Notes: generated from the sequence alone by a model not told the origin. Shown: positions 52,586 to 62,228, counted from the first letter of the stretch. The stretch: DNA of 64,000 nucleotides from an uncultured Clostridia bacterium (GCA_947629985.1 CANRFV010000005.1:1-64000); one strand, 5' to 3'. Translations and numbers: made by a program.

Positions 52586-52844
52586 CTAACGCCTCCATAA
52601 GAGCGTCGACGGTATCGAAGGGGCCGCAAATGTTTTGCCCGCGCTCGGTTTCCGCTATGGCTTGCAAAGTCTGCGCATTGGGGGCGGAAAGAGTAACTTC
52701 GAAGGGTATGCCTTGCTCGGCAAGAGCCTTTTTGAGATAAATGTTGATTGCTGTGGACAAATCCATGCCCAAATCCGCAAATAACTTTTGCGCTTGCTTT
52801 TTTACTTCCGCATCAATTGTTATATTTGTTGAAACTTTTGCCAT
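52572..52844 (-). CDS. RelB/DinJ-family antitoxin
   Basis: A 90-residue protein. The N-terminal ribbon-helix-helix DNA-binding domain (STNITIDAEVKKQAQKLFADLGMDLSTAI begins it) is followed by a C-terminal toxin-binding tail. I chose the ATG at 52842-52844, behind AGGAAGTGA, over one 11 codons earlier that would lie in the operator. It is first in the pair and probably represses its own promoter. Confidence 0.92.
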   Translation of the reverse strand: MAKVSTNITIDAEVKKQAQKLFADLGMDLSTAINIYLKKALAEQGIPFEVTLSAPNAQTLQAIAETERGQNICGPFDTVDALMEALDVKN

Positions 52845-52864
52845 TTTGTATTCACTTCCTGTTA

Positions 52865-52892
52865 ATATTATGTGCATATTTTAACATAATAT
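52865..52892. promoter_or_regulatory. Operator palindrome of the toxin-antitoxin pair
   Basis: ATATTATGT/ACATAATAT: 9-bp perfect inverted repeat with a 10-bp centre that contains the -10 box. It is the likely binding site of the ribbon-helix-helix antitoxin. Confidence 0.7.
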
Positions 52893-52906
52893 GTGAGAAA
52901 TGTCAA
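52878..52906 (-). promoter_or_regulatory. Promoter of the toxin-antitoxin pair
   Basis: On the minus strand TTGACA (52901-52906), 17 bp and TAAAAT (52878-52883), overlapped by the operator. Confidence 0.8.
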
Positions 52907-52918
52907 GAGATAATTTTT

Positions 52919-52939
52919 TCCGACCACACGTGCGTCGGC
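52919..52939. repeat. Minimal copy of the GCCGACCAC/GTGGTCGGC element end
   Basis: CCGACCACACGTGCGTCGGC, the exact reverse complement of the right end of element A (GCCGACGCACGTGTGGTCGG at 42226-42245). It lies 6 bp from the GH13 stop codon and can fold into a CCGAC/GTCGG hairpin. Confidence 0.7.
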
Positions 52940-52945
52940 ACCGCA

Positions 52946-54784
52946 TTACACTTTGCGTAAAATTACGTAACCGTTGGGCTGCAAGTGGCAATATTCGCTG
53001 TATTTGCGACCCGTAAGCATATCTTCGTAAATGTCGCCGAGATACAGTTCGTAACTGTTGCAACCGCGGTTTACCGCCACTATCGCAACCGTTTCCGTTT
53101 GCGGACACACGCGCTCGAACGCGTATACGCCGTTTTCGGCTACCAATTGGTGGAAATCGCCGTCGCTGAATACGCTTAGTTTGCGCAGTTCGCCCAAACG
53201 GCGGTAAAAATCCAACATAAGTTTGTTTTGCTCGTCCCACGGGTAGCAACAACGGCAAAACGGGTCTTTGTAACCTTCCATTGCAACTTCGTCGCCGTAG
53301 TACACGCAGGGAAATCCGAACAACGTGTACTGTAACACGGCGGAAATTTTGAGCAATTTGCACCCCAACATATACTGCCTGTCGGTAAGTTTGGTGCGCG
53401 CCATCGTGTCCTTGGGGACGTTGTCCAGACGGTTGCCCGCAAGGTTGGTAAGTATGCGGACGGTATCGTGCGTGCCCAAAATATTCATAAGGTTGTTGCG
53501 CACAAAAGTGGGATAGTTGTTGACGATATCGAACACTACGTGCGCAAGCGCTTGTTCGTTGCCGTCGCGCACAAAATTTATTATACCGTTCATCAGCGGG
53601 TAATTCATTACCGAATCGAGTTGACTGCCGTCGAGATAGTGTCTGCGTACGCCGTAGTCTACCTTGTTGGACGCGTCTTCCCACACTTCGCCGATTATTA
53701 CGGCATCGGGATCTTGCTTTTTGGCGGAAGAGACGATCTTGTCCAACATACAGTCGGCAACTTCGTCCACCACGTCCAGCCGCCAGCCCGACGCGCCCTT
53801 GCGCAACCACTGCGGCACAATGCCGTTTTTGCCGCAAAAATACTTTTGCGCGCCCTTGCTTTGCGCGTTTATTCGGGGGAGCGTACGGAAATTCCACCAA
53901 CACTCGTACGTGCCGTCGGGATAAATGTTGAACCAATCGCGGTAGGGAGATTGCGGATCGTTGTAAGCGCCGCCTTCGCCGTACTTTTTGTCCAGATTGA
54001 AATACTTGGACGAACTGCCCACGTGATTGAACACGCCGTCCAACACTATGCGTATGCCGCGCGCGTGCGCCTGTGTGCACAGTTCGTCAAAATCCTGCTC
54101 GGTGCCGAACATAGGGTCGATTTGCTCGTAATCTTCGGTATCGTATTTGTGATTGCTGTACGCCTTGAAAATGGGGTTGAGATACAACGTTGTTACGTTA
54201 AGCGACGACAAATAGGGCAATTTGTCGATTATTCCGCGCAAATTGCCGCCGAAAAAGTCGCGATTGCGCACTACGCCGTTTTCTTCGCGGTAAAAGGGCT
54301 GTTCGCCCCAATGACGCATTATTTTGTCTTCCGTGGGGACGGTTTCGCCCGAAGCGCAAAAACGGTCTACCATTATTTGGTACATTACGCCCTTGTTAAG
54401 CCACGTGGGCGTGGGGTAAACCTTTTTGTATACGGACAGTTGCCAAGGGCGCACGTTGTCGTAAAAAAGCGACGCGCGGCGATTGCTGCCCATGCCGACG
54501 TAATGCTCGTACGTTACGCCGTCCATTACAAAGTAGTACCAATACAGACCTTTTTTTAACTTGACGTCGGCAATGTAGTTGTCGTAACCGTCGCCGGAAG
54601 CGTCCTTGTACATTACAAACTCGGTTGTGGCGGTTTCGCCGTCGCGGTACACCACAAGCGTAACTTTGCTTGGGTTTACGTTGTGATGTATCTGCAAACG
54701 TATGCCGAAACCTACGTCCTCGGCAACGGCGCCCACTATGCTTTTGTAAAATTCGTCGGTGGGATTGTATATGACGTAATCCAT
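52946..54784 (-). CDS. Glycoside hydrolase family 13 alpha-amylase/neopullulanase-type enzyme
   Basis: A 612-residue cytoplasmic enzyme. It has an N-terminal beta domain (about 1-120) and a TIM barrel with the GH13 regions: DGVFNH (I), GWRLDVVDE with the nucleophile Asp (II), EVWED with the acid Glu (III) and LGTHDT (IV). The C-terminal beta domain ends at LQPNGYVILRKV. The layout matches cyclomaltodextrinase/neopullulanase-type enzymes. It has no signal peptide, so it works on imported or stored glucan. The start ATG overlaps the glgP stop by 1 bp (TAATG), with GGAG upstream. It is the last gene of the glucan operon. Confidence 0.9.
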   Translation of the reverse strand: MDYVIYNPTDEFYKSIVGAVAEDVGFGIRLQIHHNVNPSKVTLVVYRDGETATTEFVMYKDASGDGYDNYIADVKLKKGLYWYYFVMDGVTYEHYVGMGSNRRASLFYDNVRPWQLSVYKKVYPTPTWLNKGVMYQIMVDRFCASGETVPTEDKIMRHWGEQPFYREENGVVRNRDFFGGNLRGIIDKLPYLSSLNVTTLYLNPIFKAYSNHKYDTEDYEQIDPMFGTEQDFDELCTQAHARGIRIVLDGVFNHVGSSSKYFNLDKKYGEGGAYNDPQSPYRDWFNIYPDGTYECWWNFRTLPRINAQSKGAQKYFCGKNGIVPQWLRKGASGWRLDVVDEVADCMLDKIVSSAKKQDPDAVIIGEVWEDASNKVDYGVRRHYLDGSQLDSVMNYPLMNGIINFVRDGNEQALAHVVFDIVNNYPTFVRNNLMNILGTHDTVRILTNLAGNRLDNVPKDTMARTKLTDRQYMLGCKLLKISAVLQYTLFGFPCVYYGDEVAMEGYKDPFCRCCYPWDEQNKLMLDFYRRLGELRKLSVFSDGDFHQLVAENGVYAFERVCPQTETVAIVAVNRGCNSYELYLGDIYEDMLTGRKYSEYCHLQPNGYVILRKV

Positions 54785-57210
54785 TACATTCTCCAAATTT
54801 TTTCGGCGTATTCTTTTACTGAACGGTCCGCGGCAAAACGTCCCGCTTCGGCAATGTTTTTGAGAGACATTTTGTTCCACAGGTCTACGTCCTTATACGC
54901 GGCGTCCATCTTGTCGCATACGGACATATAATCGGCAAAGTCGGCAAAGCACATATACGGGTCCGCAATGGGATAATTGCGCAACAAATAGTTGGAAATG
55001 CTTTCGAACGACTCGCCCGCAAAACCGTTGTTGAGTTCTTCGATTATTACGCGCAAACGCGGAGAACGGAAATAGTACGACGTGGAATTGTAGCCCAATT
55101 CCCACTGCTCGGCAACTTCGGCGGCGTTCATACCGAAAATGAATATGTTGTCGTCGCCTACTGCGTCGCGGATCTCGACGTTGGCGCCGTCCAATGTGCC
55201 CACGGTAAGCGCGCCGTTGATCATAAACTTCATATTGCTTGTGCCGCTGGCTTCCTTGCCGGCAAGAGATATCTGCTCGGATATTTCCGCCGCGGGAATA
55301 AGATATTCCGCCATGGTTACGCTGTAATTTTCCATAAATACAACGTTTAGTTTGCGACGAATGGCGGGGTGCGATTCCAAATCTTTTTGAATACAGCAAA
55401 TAAGTTTGATAACTTCCTTTGCCGCGTAATAACTCGGAGCCGCCTTTGCACCGAAAATAAAGGTCTGCGGAGTAATATCCAAATCGGGATTTTGTTTGAG
55501 ATCGTGGTACATAGATATTATTTTGAGTACGTTAAGCAACTGACGCTTGTATTCGTGCAGACGCTTTACTTGTACGTCGAAACGGGTGTTGGGGTCGATG
55601 GCTACGCCCAGACGTTTGAGCGCACGCTGTGCAAAATATTCCTTGTTGACGCGCTTGATCTCCGCCATACGTTGGTGTACCTGACTGTCGTCGAGGTAAT
55701 CGTTTAGTTTGGTAAGTTGACTTGCGTCGGACACAAAGCCGTCGCCGATAAGTTCCTTAATAAAGTCCGTAAGCCCCGGGTTTGCCTGACAAAGCCATCT
55801 GCGATGGGCAATGCCGTTGGTTACGTTGGTAAATTTGTCGGGCTCGATGGAATAAAAATCTTTGAACAGGTCGCGTTTGAGAATGTCGCTGTGCAATTCG
55901 GACACGCCGTTGACGTGATGAGACTCGACAATGGACAAATTTGCCATACGTACCTGACCGTACGCCACAATGGCAAGGTCGGAAACCTTTTTCCAATCCT
56001 GAGTTTTGTCCCAAAATTCCTTGCAGGCGCGCTCGTTGATCTCCACTATTATCTGGTAAACGCGCGGCAGCAACTTTTGCATAATGTATTCGGGCCAACG
56101 CTCCAACGCTTCCGCCATTACCGTGTGATTGGTGTACGCGCAAACGCCCTTTACAAGTTGCCAGGCGCGCTCCCAACTGAAATGGTAATCGTCCAAAAAG
56201 ATACGCATAAGTTCGGGACCGCACAAAGCGGGGTGCGTGTCGTTGATGTGTACCGCCACAAGGTTGGTAAAGTTGTCGAAATTGCCGTAACGCTTGTAAT
56301 GGTCGGATACGATATTTTGCATTGCGGCAGACACAAGGAAGTATTCCTGCTTTAAGCGCAAAATTTTGCCTTCTTCGTGGTCGTCGTTGGGGTAAAGTAC
56401 CTTGGTTATCATTTCCGCCTGCGACTGCTCTTCCATTGCGCGCATATACTCGCCCTGACCGAACGTGCGGAAATCGAATGGCTTGTTGTTACGCGCCGAC
56501 CACAAACGCAGCACGCCCACGGCTGTGGCTTCGTAACCTTCCACCACCATATCGTACGGAAACGCCTTTACTTCCTGACAGTTTATCTGTTGGTATATGG
56601 GACCTTCGTTCGTCCAGATTTCCTTTACTTCGCCGCCGAAACGCACTACCTGCGCCTTGTCGGCACGCTCTTTGAGCCACACTTCGCCGCCGGGCAGCCA
56701 ATTGTCGGGCAGTTCGGTTTGCCATCCGTCCACTATCTTTTGTTGGAAAAATCCGTAATCGAAACGCAGCGTGTGCCCCATTACGGGATAGTTTTCCTTG
56801 GCAAGACAGTCGAGATAACAGGCGGCAAGCCTGCCCAAACCGCCGTTGCCCAAGCCCGCGTCGGGTTCGCAATCGTACAGTTCGTCTATCTGAACGTTGT
56901 AATATTTTTTGAGAGCGTCGGCAAACAAACCGTCCAACTTCATATTGAACAGGTTGTTTTTGAGACTTCTGCCCATCAAAAATTCCATCGAAAGGTAATG
57001 GACTCTTTTTCTGTCTCTTGCCTTGTACTGTCTGTTAAATGCCGTGCGCTTGTCCAACAGCATATCTCTTACCACGCTTGCAACGCATTTGTACAGTTGC
57101 GAAAGCGTAAGTTCGGTTGCAGATACGCCGAAATTTTTGTTGGAAGCGCCTTCTATCATATCTCTCACTTTGGATTTGGTAAGCGTAGGTGTGTTTGTTG
57201 TTTGTACCAT
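54784..57210 (-). CDS. glgP: Glycogen/maltodextrin phosphorylase
   Basis: An 808-residue GT35 enzyme that releases glucose 1-phosphate from alpha-1,4-glucan. It has YLSMEFLMGRSL near the N-terminus, GNGGLGRLAACYLDC, VAVHINDTHPAL and the PLP site EASGTSNMKFMINGALT, with the following GTLDGANVEI. The length is normal. The start has GGAG 11 nt upstream. It lies 18 bp after glgB. Confidence 0.97.
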   Translation of the reverse strand: MVQTTNTPTLTKSKVRDMIEGASNKNFGVSATELTLSQLYKCVASVVRDMLLDKRTAFNRQYKARDRKRVHYLSMEFLMGRSLKNNLFNMKLDGLFADALKKYYNVQIDELYDCEPDAGLGNGGLGRLAACYLDCLAKENYPVMGHTLRFDYGFFQQKIVDGWQTELPDNWLPGGEVWLKERADKAQVVRFGGEVKEIWTNEGPIYQQINCQEVKAFPYDMVVEGYEATAVGVLRLWSARNNKPFDFRTFGQGEYMRAMEEQSQAEMITKVLYPNDDHEEGKILRLKQEYFLVSAAMQNIVSDHYKRYGNFDNFTNLVAVHINDTHPALCGPELMRIFLDDYHFSWERAWQLVKGVCAYTNHTVMAEALERWPEYIMQKLLPRVYQIIVEINERACKEFWDKTQDWKKVSDLAIVAYGQVRMANLSIVESHHVNGVSELHSDILKRDLFKDFYSIEPDKFTNVTNGIAHRRWLCQANPGLTDFIKELIGDGFVSDASQLTKLNDYLDDSQVHQRMAEIKRVNKEYFAQRALKRLGVAIDPNTRFDVQVKRLHEYKRQLLNVLKIISMYHDLKQNPDLDITPQTFIFGAKAAPSYYAAKEVIKLICCIQKDLESHPAIRRKLNVVFMENYSVTMAEYLIPAAEISEQISLAGKEASGTSNMKFMINGALTVGTLDGANVEIRDAVGDDNIFIFGMNAAEVAEQWELGYNSTSYYFRSPRLRVIIEELNNGFAGESFESISNYLLRNYPIADPYMCFADFADYMSVCDKMDAAYKDVDLWNKMSLKNIAEAGRFAADRSVKEYAEKIWRM

Positions 57211-57228
57211 AGTTTTTTTGTCTCCGAT

Positions 57229-59076
57229 TTATTTGGTTTTGTTTGCCGCTTTGTAATAATACTGTACCGACGAAGCGGGCATTGTAAGTTCGATGTAGCC
57301 TTCGGCATTGGCGTTTACCTGCGATTGCACTTCCACGCCGCGTCCGCCAAAGCGGAATTCGTCGCTGTTGAGTACCAATGTGTAATCGCCGCTGTCGGCG
57401 TAAAAACCGTACTTGTGGTAGTCGTATATGCTGAAATTGATAACTACCAACATAATATTGCCCTTTTTGTCTACGCGTTCGAAGGCGATGACGCTGTTTT
57501 GACTGTCGTCTGCCAATCTCCAACGGAAACCTTCCCACGAAGCGTCGTTTTGGTAAAGCGGTTTGTATTTTTTGTAAACTTTGTTGAGCAAACGGACAAA
57601 TTCGCAGTGCGAATCATGCTTGGGGAAGGTAAGCAATATCCAATCGAGTTCCTTATTTTCGTCCCATTCGTTCCACTGCGCAAATTCCGAACCCATAAAA
57701 TTGAGTTTTTTGCCCGGGTGAGCGTATTGGAAGCCCAACAGAGCCTTCAACTGAGCGAATTTAGTGTCGTAATCGCCGAACATTTTGTTGATAAGGCTGC
57801 CCTTCATATGTACCACTTCGTCGTGCGACAGCGGCAAAATGTAATTTTCGCTGTACGCATAGCACATAGAAAAAGTCAATTGATTGTGATGTTCGGCGCG
57901 CCACAACGTGTCGGTTTTCATATACGACAGCACGTCGTTCATCCACCCCATATTCCACTTGTAGTTGAAGCCGAGTCCGCCCACGTACGTCGGGTGGGTA
58001 ACCTTGGGGAAAGCTGTCGATTCTTCGGCGACGAACAGAGCGTAGGGGCATGCCTCGAACACTTTGCAGGAAAGTTTACGCAAAAAGTCGATGGCTTCGA
58101 GATTTTCCTTGCCGCCCCACTTGTTGGGACGCCATTCGCCGTCGCGGCGATCGTAGTCGAGATACAGCATGCTTGCCACCGCGTCTACGCGCAAACCGTC
58201 AAAGTGAAATTCTTTAAGCCAATACAGCGCGTTGGACACGAGAAAACTTTGCACTTCGTAACGCGAATAGTCGAATATGCGCGTGCCCCAACTTTTGTGT
58301 TCTTTCTTAAATTCGTCGGCGGATTCGTAACAGCAGGTGCCGTCGAACTCGATAAGCCCGTGCGGATCTTTGCAGAAGTGCGCGGGCACCCAATCCAAAA
58401 TTACGCCGATACCCGCCTTGTGGAACTTGTCGATCATATATTTAAGGTCGTCGGGCGTGCCGTAACGGCTGGTGGGAGAATAAAATCCCGTAACCTGGTA
58501 ACCCCAGGACGCGTCCAGCGGATGTTCGGCAAGCGGCATAAATTCCACGTGCGTATAACCCATTTTTTTGACATAAGGTATAAGGTACTTGACCAAATCG
58601 CGGTAGGAGTACATTCTGCCGTCGTAATGACGCTTCCAGGAACCCGCGTGTACTTCGTAAATGCTGACGGGACTTTTGTATATGTCGCGCTTGAGCTGTT
58701 TGTCCATCCATTCGGAGTCCGTCCACCGATATTCCGTTTCGGGGTCGTAAATTATGCTTGCCGTCTTGGGACGCAATTCCGAATAGCGCGCGTACGGGTC
58801 CGCCTTGTACAAAATGCTGCCCGATTGCGTTGTAATGGCAAATTTGTAGCAGTCGCCGGGTCGCGCCTCTACCGTTATCTGCCAAATGCCGTCCTCCAAC
58901 TGCAACTTGTTGTGGTTAAACAGCCAATTGTTAAAGTCGCCCACAATGCAAACGTCGCGCGCGTTGGGCGCCCACACCGCAAAGTGATACAATCCCTGCG
59001 ATACTTTGTGGCAACCGAGCAAATTGTATGCGTCGGTACACTCGCCGTTGTAAAACTGTGTAAATCTGTTAGCCAT
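57229..59076 (-). CDS. glgB: 1,4-alpha-glucan branching enzyme
   Basis: A 615-residue GH13 enzyme. It has an N-terminal CBM48 (FAVWAPNARDVCIVGDFNNW), then the branching-enzyme patterns SIYEVHAGSWKR, YTHVEFMPLAEHPLDASWGYQ (start), VILDWVPAHF (I), DGLRVDAVASMLYLDY (II, nucleophile Asp), AEESTAFP (III, acid Glu) and LPLSHDEVVH (IV). The C-terminal beta domain follows. The ribosome binding site TAAGGAG is formed at the malQ stop. Confidence 0.97.
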   Translation of the reverse strand: MANRFTQFYNGECTDAYNLLGCHKVSQGLYHFAVWAPNARDVCIVGDFNNWLFNHNKLQLEDGIWQITVEARPGDCYKFAITTQSGSILYKADPYARYSELRPKTASIIYDPETEYRWTDSEWMDKQLKRDIYKSPVSIYEVHAGSWKRHYDGRMYSYRDLVKYLIPYVKKMGYTHVEFMPLAEHPLDASWGYQVTGFYSPTSRYGTPDDLKYMIDKFHKAGIGVILDWVPAHFCKDPHGLIEFDGTCCYESADEFKKEHKSWGTRIFDYSRYEVQSFLVSNALYWLKEFHFDGLRVDAVASMLYLDYDRRDGEWRPNKWGGKENLEAIDFLRKLSCKVFEACPYALFVAEESTAFPKVTHPTYVGGLGFNYKWNMGWMNDVLSYMKTDTLWRAEHHNQLTFSMCYAYSENYILPLSHDEVVHMKGSLINKMFGDYDTKFAQLKALLGFQYAHPGKKLNFMGSEFAQWNEWDENKELDWILLTFPKHDSHCEFVRLLNKVYKKYKPLYQNDASWEGFRWRLADDSQNSVIAFERVDKKGNIMLVVINFSIYDYHKYGFYADSGDYTLVLNSDEFRFGGRGVEVQSQVNANAEGYIELTMPASSVQYYYKAANKTK

Positions 59077-59085
59077 GTCCGCTCC

Positions 59086-60558
59086 TTATCCGTTAATTCT
59101 GCCCGATTGCTCGGTTATTTTTGCCAGCCAGGCGGCTTTCGCCCGCGAAAAGTCCGCGCGCTTTGCCATATATTTCCAGCAACCCAGCGTTCCCGGTATA
59201 TTCATACGGCAGGACGCGTCGTTTTCGACGATATCCTGCATGCTGTAAATTACCAATTCGGCGCGGCTGTTTGCCAACAGCGCAATCAGATCCAACGCAA
59301 TATGGTCGCCGTTGGGCAAATTGACGGTATTAAGCACCACCTGCCGTTGCCCGTCGTTAAGGCTTTGCCACCAACCGACGGTAGTATCGTTGTCGTGCGT
59401 GCCCAGATATGCCACGCAATGCTCTTCGAAATTGGCAGGCAAAAACGGATTGCCCGGATTGCCGTCAAAGGCAAATTGCACTATCTTCATACCGGCAAGT
59501 CCGCATCTGTCGCGCAGTTCGAGTACGCTCTTGGGAATGTCGCCCAAATCTTCCGCAATAATGGTAAGTTGCGGAAAAGCGTCCTGAATGTGTTTGAGAA
59601 AATCGTACCCTATGCCCTTGCGCCACTGACCTTTGCGCGCGGTGGGTTCGCCGTAACGAATGGCGTAATAACTGTCGAACGCGCGGAAATGGTCTATACG
59701 CAGCACGTCGAACAGTTCGGCGCACTTGCCTACGCGGCGCGTCCACCAATCGTAATTTTCCTTTTTCATCGCGTCCCAATCGTAAAGCGGATTGCCCCAC
59801 AATTGCCCGTCCTGCGAAAAGTAATCGGGTGGTACTCCCGCTACCCAACTGGGGCGTCTGTCCTTGGTCAACTCGAACAGTTGCGGGTGCGCCCACACGT
59901 CTGCCGAATCGTACGCCACGTAAATGGGTATATCGCCGATGAGTTTTACGCCGTATTTGCTCAACTTGGCGCGAAAACCATTCCACTGTTTGTAAAATTG
60001 ATATTGACAAAATACGTTGAATTCCACTTCGTCGCTTAGCATATCGGCATAATGCCGCATTGCCGACGGCGTGCGCATACGTATATCTTCGTCGTCCCAT
60101 TCCAGCCAGGATTTGCCGTTGAAATGCTTTTTTACGGCGCAAAACAGCGCATAATCGTCCAGCCAATAGGCGTTGGAAGTGCAAAACTCGGCGTAATCCG
60201 CAGGCGGATTGTTCTTGATAAAGTTGGAATATGCTTCGCGCAAAATAACGTCCTTGCGCGCAATGGCGTAACCGTAATCGTTGCCCTTGGCGCGCTTGCT
60301 GTCGGCAAGAGTGCTTTCGCTCAACAGTTGCTCCTTAGCCAATTGCTCCGCGTCGATTACCAGCGTGTTGCCCGCAAATGCCGACGGCGAAGCGTACGGC
60401 GAATTGACAAAATCCGTAGGCGTAATGGGCAATATTTGCCAATACTCCTGCTTGGCTGCACGCAAAAATTCCAAAAACCTTTCCGCTTCGGCAAGAGTGC
60501 CCACACCGCTGTTGCTCGGTAAAGACGTAATATGCAGTAAAATACCGCTCGATCTCAT
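59086..60558 (-). CDS. malQ: 4-alpha-glucanotransferase (amylomaltase)
   Basis: A 490-residue GH77 enzyme that disproportionates maltodextrins. It opens RSSGILLHITSLPS and has YWQILPITPT, SPYASPSAFAGN, KLIGDIPIYVAYDSADVWAH, VLRIDHFRAFDSYY (nucleophile Asp), IIAEDLGDIP (acid Glu) and YLGTHDNDTTVGWW. The length is typical. It is first in the malQ-glgB-glgP-GH13 operon. The ATG has AAGGGGT upstream. Confidence 0.97.
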   Translation of the reverse strand: MRSSGILLHITSLPSNSGVGTLAEAERFLEFLRAAKQEYWQILPITPTDFVNSPYASPSAFAGNTLVIDAEQLAKEQLLSESTLADSKRAKGNDYGYAIARKDVILREAYSNFIKNNPPADYAEFCTSNAYWLDDYALFCAVKKHFNGKSWLEWDDEDIRMRTPSAMRHYADMLSDEVEFNVFCQYQFYKQWNGFRAKLSKYGVKLIGDIPIYVAYDSADVWAHPQLFELTKDRRPSWVAGVPPDYFSQDGQLWGNPLYDWDAMKKENYDWWTRRVGKCAELFDVLRIDHFRAFDSYYAIRYGEPTARKGQWRKGIGYDFLKHIQDAFPQLTIIAEDLGDIPKSVLELRDRCGLAGMKIVQFAFDGNPGNPFLPANFEEHCVAYLGTHDNDTTVGWWQSLNDGQRQVVLNTVNLPNGDHIALDLIALLANSRAELVIYSMQDIVENDASCRMNIPGTLGCWKYMAKRADFSRAKAAWLAKITEQSGRING

Positions 60559-60614
60559 AATTTACCCCTTTTGATTCGTTTTTTTTTACAAATGCGCATA
60601 CTCGCACAAAGTAT

Positions 60615-60643
60615 ATTTTAACATCATAACCGTGTAAAAGCAA
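60615..60643 (-). promoter_or_regulatory. Probable promoter of the glucan operon
   Basis: On the minus strand TAAAAT (60615-60620) with TTGCTT (60638-60643) at 17 bp. The -35 is weak, so an activator may be involved. Confidence 0.45.
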
Positions 60644-60965
60644 TTATTTGAAATAAAGTAAATAAAAATTTACAAATGTAACATCACTTTTTGCGTTTGC
60701 GAATGATACCGCTTTGAAGTATGCGCCTACGCCCGCACTTGACCGCGCGCGCTGTTGTCCGTTTGCGACAAGCCGCCGCGGCACAGCATACGGAAATGCT
60801 CATTGCGCGCACAAACGGCGCGATTACCACCGTATTGCCCGCAAAAAACGCGCATTAAACGCGCTGTTTTTACCTTGAAACGGCTCAACAAACGCGTATT
60901 TGCGCTTGCGCGTACGTCGGAAAAGTCGATTTAGTCCGAGGGGAGCGCGCAAAAAAATAAAAATG
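60644..60965. other. Intergenic region without a gene
   Basis: About 320 bp between the glucan operon and the DMT transporter promoter: AT-rich at the left, GCGC-rich in the middle. No credible frame, promoter or repeat found. Confidence 0.5.
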
Positions 60966-60994
60966 TTGACATTTTTGAAAAATCGGCATATAAT
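60966..60994 (+). promoter_or_regulatory. Perfect consensus promoter of the DMT transporter gene
   Basis: TTGACA (60966-60971), 17 bp and TATAAT (60989-60994), about 110 bp before the start codon. Confidence 0.8.
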
Positions 60995-61000
60995 AATATC

Positions 61001-61107
61001 AAACGAAATATCCGACGGCAATGTGGGAGAAATCCCGTGTCCATTCGCCGCGGAATTGCAACGACAGACTAATATTTTAGTTTGCCGTTATTTTTTTAGA
61101 GGGGCGT
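61001..61107 (+). promoter_or_regulatory. Folded leader of the DMT transporter gene, possible riboswitch or attenuator
   Basis: The leader has a GGGA-GAAA-TCCC hairpin, then ACTAA-TATT-TTAGT, and an outer pairing of ACGGCAA (about 61014-61022) with TTGCCGT (about 61081-61088), directly followed by ATTTTTTT. That last pairing would be a terminator just before the ribosome binding site. I could not match it to a known class. Confidence 0.4.
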
Positions 61108-62157
61108 ATGCTAAAACAAAACGACAAACGAATATTAAGTTTGTGTATGCTGTTTGCGACGGCATTGATCTGGGGTGCGGGTTTTGTACTTACGGATCAA
61201 TTGCTTACGTCGTCGTTTAACGCTACGCCCGCGTTGCTTAACACAATACGCTTTTCGATAGGTGCGCTGTGCCTGTTGGCGATATTCAACAAAAAAATAA
61301 AGTTAAACAAAACCATTTTGCTGTACGGCGGAGTGGGCGGAATATTGCTTTTTGCGGGATTTTTGTTGCAAATAATCGGTCAAAAATACACCACGCCAGC
61401 GCACAGCGGCTTTTTTACCGCGTCGTATATTGTGTTTGTGCCCTTTATTTCCTGGATATTTTACAAAAAACGTCCCAAATGGATCTCGCTTGCGGGGGTT
61501 GTCGTCGCCATTACGGGGTTGACGATTCTCAACTTGTCCGACGCGTCGGGCGAAGAAAACACGCTTGTGGGCGACCTTCTTACGCTTACAAGCGCGCTTA
61601 TGTTCGCGTTGCAGATCCCTTGGGCGGACTTTGCACTTAAACGCGACAAAACCGACCACGTCCAGATGGCGTTTTGGCAGATAGCCGTTGCGGCAACACT
61701 GTTTTTGCTATATTCGCTTGCTGCGGAAAGCAAAAATTACGCGGCAATGCAATGGAATTTGCAAAGCAATTGGTGGCGCATTGCGATAATTTCGCTGGGC
61801 GGCACCGCCTTTGCATACTTTGCGCAGACGTACGCGCAAAAATATACCGCTTCAACCGAAACTTCACTGATGCTGTCGTTCGAATCGCCCAGCGGAGCGA
61901 TCATATCCATAATTGTGGGGTCGGACGTATTCGGTTGGAAAATAGCCGTAGGCGGCGCGCTGGTATTGGTAGCAATATTATTGGTGGAAGTTGTGCCCAA
62001 CTTGCGCAAACGTGCAACTGCCAACAGCGCGGCACCGCCGCAAACGGAAGAACCCACCGCCACGCCCGACGATGAGCCGAAGCCCGACGACGAAAACACG
62101 TCGGATCACAACACAAGCGCACCCGACAACAATGCGGAACAGCACAAAGAAAAATAA
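61108..62157 (+). CDS. EamA-type drug/metabolite (DMT) transporter
   Basis: A 349-residue inner-membrane transporter with ten predicted helices in two EamA repeats: LFATALIWGAGFVL...NTIRFSIGALCLL (first) and LTLTSALMFALQIPW...GGTAFAYFAQTYAQKYTAST (second). The last 50 residues are a disordered, acidic and Pro/Thr-rich tail not usual for the family. The substrate is unknown; a folded leader may report on it. The ATG follows AGAGGGG. Confidence 0.88.
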   Translation: MLKQNDKRILSLCMLFATALIWGAGFVLTDQLLTSSFNATPALLNTIRFSIGALCLLAIFNKKIKLNKTILLYGGVGGILLFAGFLLQIIGQKYTTPAHSGFFTASYIVFVPFISWIFYKKRPKWISLAGVVVAITGLTILNLSDASGEENTLVGDLLTLTSALMFALQIPWADFALKRDKTDHVQMAFWQIAVAATLFLLYSLAAESKNYAAMQWNLQSNWWRIAIISLGGTAFAYFAQTYAQKYTASTETSLMLSFESPSGAIISIIVGSDVFGWKIAVGGALVLVAILLVEVVPNLRKRATANSAAPPQTEEPTATPDDEPKPDDENTSDHNTSAPDNNAEQHKEK

Positions 62158-62190
62158 CGAAAATACGCAGTTTTTATACTCCATATATGC

Positions 62191-62228
62191 AAAACGCCCC
62201 TTGCGACAACTGTCGCTCGGAGCGTTTT
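62191..62228 (+). terminator. Terminator of the DMT transporter gene
   Basis: AAAACGC/GCGTTTT outer arms with an inner GCGACA-AC-TGTCGC stem, ending in TTTTC. Confidence 0.75.

Noticed and set aside
56377-60039. Plus-strand open frame of 1220 codons
   Set aside because: It lies antisense to glgP, glgB and malQ. Its length reflects the GC-biased codon use of those genes; its translation resembles no family.
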